The position numbers were made by a program, and so were the translations under genes. Under the pieces are notes generated by a model. That model was not told the origin of the DNA and did no database searches. It saw only the letters and a program-made list of their open reading frames with translations. A stretch of 8,880 nt of DNA from SAR202 cluster bacterium (lineage in GTDB: Bacteria; Chloroflexota; Dehalococcoidia; SAR202; GCA-002694895): NCBI GenBank assembly GCA_009391605.1, contig VFGQ01000105.1:1-8880 (forward strand), given 5' to 3'. Below are positions 1 through 5,944 of the stretch, one piece after another; positions within the stretch are counted from its first letter, which is position 1, and each line of letters opens with the position of its first letter.

Positions 1-597
1 GATTGTGTAAAATATGCTGATGTTGTTACTAGCACTACACATAAAACTTTAAGAGGTCCCAGAGGAGGCATAATACTTTCGAAAAATATTTATGCTAAAT
101 CAATCGATAAAGCTGTTTTTCCAAATATTCAGGGCGGCCCAATGATGCATACTATTGGAGCTAAAGCAGTAGCTTTTGGAGAAGCAAGTACTAATGAGTT
201 TGTAAAATATCAAAAACTTGTAATTAGTAATGCTAAACAATTAGGAAAATTATTATCTGACAAAGGACTTAGAATAGTTACGGGTGATACTGATACTCAT
301 ATGATATTAGTGGACGTTACTCCTTTTCAATTAACGGGTAAAATAGCTGAGGAAAAGTTGGCTGAAGTTGGATTGATAGTAAATAGAAATACAATTCCTT
401 ATGACACTAATCCGCCTAGAGTAGCAAGCGGGATAAGAATAGGAACACCCGCAATTTCTACACGAGGGATGAATGCTGAAGCAATTGTAATTATTGCTGA
501 TTGTATAATTGGAATATTAAAAGGAAGAGAAGAATCAAAATTAATAAAAAATAAAGTAAAAGAATTAGCTAATAAATTCCCTATTGATCTTGAATAG
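1..597 (+). CDS. glyA: Serine hydroxymethyltransferase, C-terminal part (5' end outside window)
   Basis: This cytosolic PLP enzyme interconverts serine and glycine while charging tetrahydrofolate to 5,10-methylene-THF. The frame is open from base 1, so the gene starts upstream; 198 codons are visible, roughly the last half of a family of about 415-430 residues. The PLP-lysine signature is at visible residues 10-23 (TSTTHKTLRGPRGG, Schiff-base Lys15). The substrate-carboxylate Arg lies in SGIRIGTPA (residues 143-151, Arg146), followed by STRG. An internal ATG at 142 is not the start, because the conserved Lys motif lies before it in the same frame. The stop is TAG at 595-597. The last 17 nt overlap the 3' end of the convergent RNase III-like gene, and no terminator is visible between them. 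Product identity is secure; regulation cannot be seen from here. Confidence 0.97.
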   Translation, partial: DCVKYADVVTSTTHKTLRGPRGGIILSKNIYAKSIDKAVFPNIQGGPMMHTIGAKAVAFGEASTNEFVKYQKLVISNAKQLGKLLSDKGLRIVTGDTDTHMILVDVTPFQLTGKIAEEKLAEVGLIVNRNTIPYDTNPPRVASGIRIGTPAISTRGMNAEAIVIIADCIIGILKGREESKLIKNKVKELANKFPIDLE

Positions 598-1102
598 ATT
601 TCTGTTTTTCTTCATTTTCTAACATTTTAATATTTTTTGCAGGGCCTTTCTTAACAAGGTTTTTTATTTCATCAGTATAATTTTTCCAGAAAAATGTTTT
701 TACTTTTGTTATCCCAGAGTCTATATAAATTGCTCCAATTAAAGCTTCAAAGCAGTTTGATAACATTGCATCAGTAACTCCAACTTTGCTTTGACCTTTA
801 CTTACTTTAATATATTTTTCAAGTTCTATTTTTTTTGCAAATTTTGCAAATGTCTGATTTGAAATTATATTGGACCTAATTATTGAAAAATTTCCACTAT
901 TTTGATTAGTACCCAATTTTTTATATAAATGAATTGTAATTATGAAGTACATAATAGAATCACCGACAAATTCAAGTATTTCATTTGATTCTAGATTTTC
1001 ATTTTCAAATCTTAATGATGAATGAGTTAATGCAGATTCAAGTAAATTGGGATTTTTAAATGTTATTCCTAATTTTTTTTCTATTTTAAAGTTTTCATTC
1101 AT
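581..1102 (-). CDS. rnc: RNase III-like protein without dsRNA-binding domain, with an active-site Asp-to-Asn change
   Basis: RNase III cleaves double-stranded RNA in rRNA maturation and mRNA turnover. This 173-residue protein carries the endonuclease domain. The signature NEILEFVGDSIM is at residues 40-51, giving Glu41, Glu44 and Asp48, the counterparts of E. coli E38, E41 and D45. The second active-site segment, LSNCFEALIGAIYID, is at 114-128. Glu119 matches E. coli E117, but the residue matching D114 is Asn116 (codon AAC). The segment SGNFSIIRS (69-77) also lacks the acidic residue usual in EGELTRLR-like versions. The chain ends with a charged tail at about 152-173, whereas standard bacterial RNase III has about 220-240 residues with a C-terminal dsRBD. 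The 3' end runs 17 nt into glyA, leaving no room for a dsRBD. No Shine-Dalgarno sequence precedes the ATG at 1102. It may be a reduced enzyme or an RNA-binding relic; activity is uncertain. Confidence 0.85.
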   Translation of the reverse strand: MNENFKIEKKLGITFKNPNLLESALTHSSLRFENENLESNEILEFVGDSIMYFIITIHLYKKLGTNQNSGNFSIIRSNIISNQTFAKFAKKIELEKYIKVSKGQSKVGVTDAMLSNCFEALIGAIYIDSGITKVKTFFWKNYTDEIKNLVKKGPAKNIKMLENEEKQKSIQDQ

Positions 1103-1130
1103 TTATTGCATTGTACATGTATTTAATATT

Positions 1131-1160
1131 TTGATAAATTATTTATTAAATAAGAATAAT
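1131..1160 (+). promoter_or_regulatory. Predicted sigma70-type promoter of the glutamine synthetase gene, with a dyad in the spacer
   Basis: A -35 box TTGATA (1131-1136, 5 of 6 consensus) and a -10 box AATAAT (1155-1160, 5 of 6) are 18 nt apart. Transcription would start near 1167, about 30 nt before the ATG at 1199. A perfect 7-bp inverted repeat with one central base (TTATTTA-T-TAAATAA, 1139-1153) fills the spacer, and a second dyad, AATTATT (1137-1143) with AATAATT (1155-1161), overlaps it. This could be an operator, but such AT-only dyads also arise by chance at this base composition. The 96-nt region lies between divergently transcribed genes, so a promoter is expected here. Confidence 0.45.
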
Positions 1161-1186
1161 TGAATTTTGTTTTAATTGCTCATTTG

Positions 1187-1193
1187 AAGGAGG
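1187..1193 (+). promoter_or_regulatory. Strong Shine-Dalgarno site that fixes the glutamine synthetase start
   Basis: AAGGAGG lies 5 nt before the ATG at 1199. It decides against the in-frame ATG at 1160, which would add 13 residues, has no ribosome-binding site, and falls within the predicted -10 region. Protein alignment agrees: GSII proteins begin close to the AEYIWIDG motif. Confidence 0.85.
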
Positions 1194-1198
1194 AAACA

Positions 1199-2209
1199 AT
1201 GTCAGGAATTTGTGCGGAATATATTTGGATTGATGGCACGAAACCAACACCCCAACTTAGATCAAAAACTAAAACTCTTACTCCCGGAGAAACTCCTCCA
1301 ATATGGAGCTTTGATGGATCTAGTACTAATCAGGCTGCAGGAGATAATTCAGATTGTGTACTAAATCCGGTATTTATTTGCCCTGATCCTATAAGAGGTG
1401 GTGATAATATTTTAGTGCTTAATGAAGTTTTAAATACTGATATGACTCCACATGAAACAAACACAAGAGCTCAAACTTCAAAAATAGCTGAAAAATACAA
1501 AACTCATGAAAGTTTATTTGGTATAGAACAAGAATATACTTTATTAGATCCTTTTACTAATGCCCCAATAGGATTCCCGGAAGAAGGTTTTCCTGAACCT
1601 CAAGGACCTTACTATTGTAGTGTAGGTGCCTCATGGATATTTGGAAGAGAAATGGTTGAAGAACATCTTGAGATGTGCCTGGATGCAGGTTTAACTATTT
1701 CTGGAATAAATGCTGAAGTAATGCCCGGGCAATGGGAATTTCAAATTGGACCAATAGGAACTTTAGAAGTAAGTGATCATTTATGGATAGCTAGGTGGTT
1801 ATTATTTAGAGTAGGCGAGATGCATGGAATACAACCTTCACTTGATCCAAAGCCTGTATCAGGAGATTGGAATGGAGCTGGAGCCCATACAAATTTTTCA
1901 ACAAAAACAATGAGAGAAAATTATCAGGCTATTATAGATGGGTGTGAAGCTTTAAGTAAAACCCATGAATTACATATAAAAAATTATGGAGATGGGAATG
2001 AAAGAAGATTAACAGGATTGCATGAAACTCAATCTATAAATCAATTTTCTTATGCAGTATCAGATAGAGGAGCTTCAATTAGAATACCATGGCAGGTAGC
2101 AGCAGATAAAAAAGGATACCTTGAAGATAGAAGGCCATCTGCAAATATGGATCCCTATGTTGTTACAAAATTAATTGTTGAAACCGTTTGCAGTAATTTG
2201 CCCCAATAA
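1199..2209 (+). CDS. glnII: Glutamine synthetase, type II (eukaryotic-type GSII)
   Basis: The enzyme condenses glutamate, ammonia and ATP to glutamine in the cytosol. It has 336 residues, the short GSII length, compared with about 470 for bacterial GSI. Visible motifs in order are AEYIWIDG (6-13), the beta-grasp DGSST (39-43), the metal-binding GIEQEY (108-113), NAEVMPGQWEFQIG (171-184), the glutamate/ATP-binding NGAGAHTNFST (225-235), NERRLTG (267-273), RGASIRIP (290-297) and EDRRPSANMDPY (309-320). The GSI adenylylation-loop tyrosine region has no counterpart, so control by GlnE-type adenylylation is not expected. The gene has its own predicted promoter (1131-1160) and strong Shine-Dalgarno site, and is followed by a separate promoter for pdxS. 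Its glutamine is the ammonia source for PdxT downstream. The name glnA is also used for such genes. The protein looks intact, with all recognisable active-site blocks present. Confidence 0.96.
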   Translation: MSGICAEYIWIDGTKPTPQLRSKTKTLTPGETPPIWSFDGSSTNQAAGDNSDCVLNPVFICPDPIRGGDNILVLNEVLNTDMTPHETNTRAQTSKIAEKYKTHESLFGIEQEYTLLDPFTNAPIGFPEEGFPEPQGPYYCSVGASWIFGREMVEEHLEMCLDAGLTISGINAEVMPGQWEFQIGPIGTLEVSDHLWIARWLLFRVGEMHGIQPSLDPKPVSGDWNGAGAHTNFSTKTMRENYQAIIDGCEALSKTHELHIKNYGDGNERRLTGLHETQSINQFSYAVSDRGASIRIPWQVAADKKGYLEDRRPSANMDPYVVTKLIVETVCSNLPQ

Positions 2210-2229
2210 GTATTTTTTAATATTTTTAA

Positions 2230-2259
2230 TTGCAATAAATGATTTAGTAAAGTTATAAT
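2230..2259 (+). promoter_or_regulatory. Predicted sigma70-type promoter of the pdxS-pdxT-ycf45-tmk operon
   Basis: A perfect -10 box TATAAT (2254-2259) is preceded at 18 nt by TTGCAA (2230-2235, 4 of 6 consensus). The predicted start point is near 2266, about 25 nt before the pdxS ATG and just ahead of its Shine-Dalgarno site (2280-2284). It lies in the 81-nt gap after the glutamine synthetase stop. No hairpin terminator separates the two genes, so some read-through from glnII is possible. Confidence 0.6.
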
Positions 2260-2290
2260 CATTTATAGAGTTTATTTCGAGGAGAAAAAA

Positions 2291-3214
2291 ATGGCGTTAA
2301 AATCTGGAAGTAAGAAAGTTTCATCTGATAAAACTAAAACCGGAACGTGGAAAGTAAAAGCCGGATTAGCTCAGATGTTAAAAGGCGGAGTAATTATGGA
2401 TGTAGTTACGCCCGAACAAGCTAAAATTGCAGAGGATGCAGGCGCGTGTGCTGTAATGGCTTTAGAAAGAGTTCCATCCGATATAAGAAAAGATGGTGGT
2501 GTTGCGAGAATGTCTGACCCTAGTATGATTGCTGGAATTATTGATGCGGTTACCATACCAGTTATGGCAAAAGCTCGTATTGGACATTTTGTTGAAGCCC
2601 AAATTCTTGAAGAAATGGGAGTTGATTATATTGATGAATCAGAAGTCTTAACACCTGCAGATGAAAATAACCATATAAATAAACATGATTTTAAAGTTCC
2701 TTTTGTTTGTGGATGCAGAGATCTTGGTGAAGCTTTACGTAGAATTGGTGAAGGTGCAGCGATGATTCGTACAAAAGGTGAGGCTGGTACTGGAAATGTA
2801 GTGGAAGCAGTAAGACATGCCAGAGCAGTTCTAGGTGAGGTTAAAAGGATTCAAACTATGGATGCTACTGAATTAATGGCTCTAGCAAGAGATTTAAAAG
2901 CTCCTTATGAATTAATTAAAGGAATTCATGATACCGGTAAATTGCCAGTAGTTAATTTTTCTGCTGGTGGCATTGCTTCTCCAGCTGATGCTGCACTAAT
3001 GATGCAGATAGGTGTTGAAGGAGTTTTTGTTGGATCAGGAATTTTTAAATCACAAAACCCAGATGTTATGGCTAAGGCAATAGTAAAAGCAACAACGCAT
3101 TATAATGATCCGGAAATGTTGGTAGAAATTTCAAAAGGACTTGGATCTTCAATGCCAGGACTTGATGTTAGAACTATGCCTGAGGATCAAAAATTGGCAC
3201 AGAGAGGCTGGTGA
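2291..3214 (+). CDS. pdxS: Pyridoxal 5'-phosphate synthase, synthase subunit PdxS (SNZ/PDX1 family)
   Basis: PdxS builds PLP from ribose 5-phosphate, glyceraldehyde 3-phosphate and ammonia supplied by PdxT, in a ring-shaped complex of PdxS and PdxT. The 307 residues form a (beta/alpha)8 barrel, 13 longer at the N-terminus than the common 294. All key residues sit at the family position plus 13: Asp37 in KGGVIMDV, the Schiff-base Lys94 in [11 protein letters not shown], and Lys162 in [12 protein letters not shown]. The phosphate-binding FVGSGIF loop is present near the C-terminus. The ATG at 2291 follows AGGAG (2280-2284) at 6 nt spacing. It is the first gene of the operon, and pdxT starts 4 nt after its TGA. 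The GAP substrate is the same triose phosphate used by GapA, encoded in this window. The protein is complete and the call is secure. Confidence 0.98.
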   Translation: MALKSGSKKVSSDKTKTGTWKVKAGLAQMLKGGVIMDVVTPEQAKIAEDAGACAVMALERVPSDIRKDGGVARMSDPSMIAGIIDAVTIPVMAKARIGHFVEAQILEEMGVDYIDESEVLTPADENNHINKHDFKVPFVCGCRDLGEALRRIGEGAAMIRTKGEAGTGNVVEAVRHARAVLGEVKRIQTMDATELMALARDLKAPYELIKGIHDTGKLPVVNFSAGGIASPADAALMMQIGVEGVFVGSGIFKSQNPDVMAKAIVKATTHYNDPEMLVEISKGLGSSMPGLDVRTMPEDQKLAQRGW

Positions 3215-3218
3215 AGAT

Positions 3219-3791
3219 TTGCATATAGGTGTTTTAGCTCTTCAGGGAGACTATGCCGAACATATAAATATGCTGCAGTCAAATAATGCTGATGTTTCTG
3301 AAATAAGATTACCATCCCAGTTGGATGATGTGGATGGACTCATAATTCCAGGTGGTGAAAGTACAACTATTGTTCAACTTATAGATATATATGATTTTCG
3401 AACCAAATTAGTTGAGAAGGCCTCTGAAGGATTTCCTATTTGGGGTACCTGTGCTGGAATGATTGTTATGGCAAGAGAATTAACTGACCATAGACCAGAA
3501 CCCTTGAATTTAATGAATATAAAAGTAAGTAGGAATGCATTTGGAAGGCAAATAGATAGCTTTGAAGAAGATTTAACTATTAAAGGAATTGAGGGAAAAT
3601 TTCCTGCAGTTTTTATAAGAGCACCTATAGTAGTGGAAAATGATTCAAGTGTTGATATATTGTGCTCTATAGACAAACCTTCAGGTCCTGTAGCAGTTCA
3701 ACAAGGGAAATTATTAGCTACATCTTTTCATCCGGAATTAACTAATGATAGTAGAATGCATGAATATTTTTTATCAATAGTCAAAATGTAG
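3219..3791 (+). CDS. pdxT: Pyridoxal 5'-phosphate synthase, glutaminase subunit PdxT (TTG start)
   Basis: PdxT is a class I glutamine amidotransferase that hydrolyses glutamine and channels ammonia to PdxS. From the TTG at 3219 it has 190 residues, the normal family length. It opens with HIGVLALQGD and has the oxyanion/glutamine-binding PGGEST (44-49), the nucleophile Cys78 in WGTCAGM, RNAFGRQ (105-111), and the His171/Glu173 pair in SFHPEL. The frame stays open upstream into pdxS, and an ATG at 3141 would add 26 non-conserved residues overlapping pdxS. The TTG lies 4 nt after the pdxS stop (3212-3214), with a weak GGTGA ribosome-binding site (3210-3214) overlapping that stop, and the family consensus begins exactly here. 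Translational coupling to pdxS would help keep subunit amounts matched. Function is secure; the start is very likely. Confidence 0.97.
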   Translation: MHIGVLALQGDYAEHINMLQSNNADVSEIRLPSQLDDVDGLIIPGGESTTIVQLIDIYDFRTKLVEKASEGFPIWGTCAGMIVMARELTDHRPEPLNLMNIKVSRNAFGRQIDSFEEDLTIKGIEGKFPAVFIRAPIVVENDSSVDILCSIDKPSGPVAVQQGKLLATSFHPELTNDSRMHEYFLSIVKM

Positions 3792-3792
3792 T

Positions 3793-5319
3793 TTGTTGGA
3801 AAAAGAATTAAATTTTTTAATTAAAATATTGCCTAAATACCTTTATGAGATTTTATCCAATCATGATAATGTGGATAATCTCAATGAAATTGTTTTAGAT
3901 TTTGGCAGACCTCCTGAGGCAAGATTTACAGATGGTTCAGAAATATTTGATGATTATGAAATATCGATAGAAGATTTAGATTATGTTCAGAAAGGTGTGG
4001 GTAAGTTTATGCCTGACAATCGCGCAGGGATACAAAGGACACTTCATAGAATTTCTGCAATAAGAAATAGAGAGAATAAAATTATAGGATTGACATTGCG
4101 GGTAGGCAGAGCAATTGAGGGAGCTATAGATATTATTAGAGATATTGTTCAAAAAGGGGAAAGTGTTTTAATTTTAGGACCTCCTGGGGTTGGAAAAACT
4201 ACAATGTTGCGAGAAGTAGCAAAATTTTTAGCTGATGAAATGAATAAAAGAGTTATCATTGTTGATACATCTAATGAAATCGCAGGAGATGGAGACATAC
4301 CTCATCCGGCGATAGGAAATGCAAGAAGAATGCAGGTTAATTCACCTGTAATGCAACATTCTGTGATGATAGAGGCGGTGGAAAATCATATGCCTGAAGT
4401 TATTGTTATTGATGAAATAGGAACTAATGCAGACGCTATGGCTGCCAGAACTATTGCTGAAAGAGGAGTTCAATTGATTGGAACTGCTCATGGAAACAAT
4501 TTGGACAATTTAATTTTAAACCCTACTTTATCAGATTTGATAGGAGGAATTGAAGCAGTGACTCTAGGTGATGATGAGGCTAGAAGACGAAAAACTCAGA
4601 AAACCATATTGGAGAGAAAGGCGCCACCTACATTTAGTAGTTTAGTAGAAATTAAAGGATTTAATCATGTATTAATTCATGAAAAATTAGATTCTGTTGT
4701 AGATCGATTGTTAAGAGGTATGCCTATAAAACCAGATGAGAGGAAGATCAATAATGAAGGTAAATTAGAAATTTTAAAAAATATAAAAAATAAAAATAGT
4801 GTAGGGGCTAATCATTATCCTTCAGATGTAAATAAGAAAAAAGAGAATATTTCAAAAAATATTTCTATTTATCCTTATGGAGTAAATAAAGGTAAATTGG
4901 AAACTGCATCTAAGGAAATAGGTATAAATGTATCAATTGCTCACAATTTACATGATGCAGAATTTATTGTTACTACTAAAAACTTTTATAAAAAAAGAAC
5001 AAAATTTTTAATTGAAGCACATAAAAGTAATATCCCTTTATATGTAATAAGAAAAAACACACTTAATCAAATAGTTAGTTTGTTAAGTACGTTGAAAAAA
5101 CAATCTACTCAAATATTAGATTTAGACGATTCTGCGTTGAAAGAAGCAGAAGGAACCGCCTTAGAATTAAGCCAATCAGATAATATTGCGCAATTGGAAT
5201 TATCTCCACAAAGTGCTTATATAAGGAAATTACAGCATAATATTGCAGAAAAATATGGATTAATATCTGCAAGTAAAGATGTGGGTGAATCTAGAAGAGT
5301 AGTATATTTTAAAAATTAA
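3793..5319 (+). CDS. ycf45: Ycf45-type P-loop ATPase with C-terminal R3H nucleic-acid-binding domain
   Basis: This 508-residue soluble ATPase matches the Ycf45 family known from cyanobacteria, red-algal plastids and Chloroflexota, related to the sporulation ATPase SpoIIIAA. The N-terminal region (about 1-110) contains VLDFGRPPEARF and the DNRAGIQRTLHRISAIRNR block. The ATPase domain has Walker A GPPGVGKT (129-136), VDTSNEIAGDGDIPHPAIG (157-175), Walker B VIVIDEIG (203-210, Asp207-Glu208) and a GTAHGN motif (230-235). A Lys/Asn-rich low-complexity linker spans about 315-355. A conserved segment beginning IYPYGV (359) follows, then an R3H domain with Arg478-x3-His482 in AYIRKLQH. R3H domains bind single-stranded nucleic acid. 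The cellular role of the family is unknown. The TTG start at 3793 is 1 nt after the pdxT stop; no clear Shine-Dalgarno site is seen, so translational coupling is likely. tmk follows after 13 nt. Confidence 0.92.
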   Translation: MLEKELNFLIKILPKYLYEILSNHDNVDNLNEIVLDFGRPPEARFTDGSEIFDDYEISIEDLDYVQKGVGKFMPDNRAGIQRTLHRISAIRNRENKIIGLTLRVGRAIEGAIDIIRDIVQKGESVLILGPPGVGKTTMLREVAKFLADEMNKRVIIVDTSNEIAGDGDIPHPAIGNARRMQVNSPVMQHSVMIEAVENHMPEVIVIDEIGTNADAMAARTIAERGVQLIGTAHGNNLDNLILNPTLSDLIGGIEAVTLGDDEARRRKTQKTILERKAPPTFSSLVEIKGFNHVLIHEKLDSVVDRLLRGMPIKPDERKINNEGKLEILKNIKNKNSVGANHYPSDVNKKKENISKNISIYPYGVNKGKLETASKEIGINVSIAHNLHDAEFIVTTKNFYKKRTKFLIEAHKSNIPLYVIRKNTLNQIVSLLSTLKKQSTQILDLDDSALKEAEGTALELSQSDNIAQLELSPQSAYIRKLQHNIAEKYGLISASKDVGESRRVVYFKN

Positions 5320-5332
5320 AAAGGTTAATTTA

Positions 5333-5944
5333 TTGAGTTTATTTATTGTATTTGAAGGATTGGATGGTTCTGGGAAGTCAACTCAGCAACAATTATTAAA
5401 TGACAAATTGAAAATTGATAAAATTTCAAGTATTTCATTCAGAGAACCTGGTAGTACAGTTATCGGTGAAAAAATTGTAAAAATTTTACAATCTGATCAG
5501 AAATTATCTCCACTTTCTGAATTATTACTTTTTTATGTTTCAAGATCTGCCATTATAGAAGAAAAAATAAAACCTGCATTAGAAAATTATGATGTTGTTA
5601 TATGTGACAGGTATTTTTATTCATCAATTGCTTATCAAGGTTATGGTAGAGAGATGAATATTGATTTTATAAATCAAATAAATGATGAAGTAGTGAAAAA
5701 TATTATTCCTGACTTAATCTTTTATATGGATATAAATTGGGAAGAAAAGATAAAACGTAAAGGTATAAATGTAAATGATAGATTTGAAAAAGAAGATCGT
5801 GTTTTTCATGATAAAGTGAGATCTGGTTATATATCTATGGCTAAAAAAGATTCTGATAAATGGAAAATTATAGATGCTGAAGAAGATGTTGAAAACATTT
5901 CATCATTTATTTATGAAACAGTTAAATATAATTTAAAAATTTAA
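5333..5944 (+). CDS. tmk: Thymidylate kinase (dTMP kinase)
   Basis: Tmk phosphorylates dTMP to dTDP with ATP in the dTTP pathway. The 203-residue protein has the P-loop FEGLDGSGKST (7-17), the dTMP-binding REPGST (37-42, usually REPGGT), DRY (92-94) followed by SSIAYQGYGR (97-106), and a LID-like basic stretch around 140-157 (KRKG, DRFEKED). Length is normal for the family. The TTG start at 5333 is preceded by a weak AAGGT (5321-5325) at 7 nt and places the P-loop at the usual distance from the N-terminus. It is the last gene of the pdxS operon. Its TAA (5942-5944) overlaps the stop of the convergent aminotransferase through the shared palindrome TTAA, with no visible terminator. Identity is secure. 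Confidence 0.96.
   Translation: MSLFIVFEGLDGSGKSTQQQLLNDKLKIDKISSISFREPGSTVIGEKIVKILQSDQKLSPLSELLLFYVSRSAIIEEKIKPALENYDVVICDRYFYSSIAYQGYGREMNIDFINQINDEVVKNIIPDLIFYMDINWEEKIKRKGINVNDRFEKEDRVFHDKVRSGYISMAKKDSDKWKIIDAEEDVENISSFIYETVKYNLKI

Noticed and set aside
1114..1121. 8-bp palindrome TACATGTA upstream of rnc as an operator
   Set aside because: It is too short and isolated to separate from chance, and matches no operator that I can name.
1160..1198. In-frame upstream ATG extending glutamine synthetase by 13 residues
   Set aside because: It has no ribosome-binding site, falls within the predicted promoter, and gives no GSII-like sequence. The ATG at 1199 has AAGGAGG at ideal spacing.
2371..2556. 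Open frame on the minus strand within pdxS
   Set aside because: It lies fully antisense to a conserved gene, has no recognisable motif and no ribosome-binding site.
3141..3218. ATG that would start pdxT 78 nt earlier, inside pdxS
   Set aside because: The added residues are an out-of-frame reading of conserved pdxS sequence. PdxT homology begins at the TTG at 3219, right after the pdxS stop.
3374..3676. 100-codon open frame on the minus strand within pdxT
   Set aside because: It mirrors the conserved PdxT active-site region; a shadow of the real gene.
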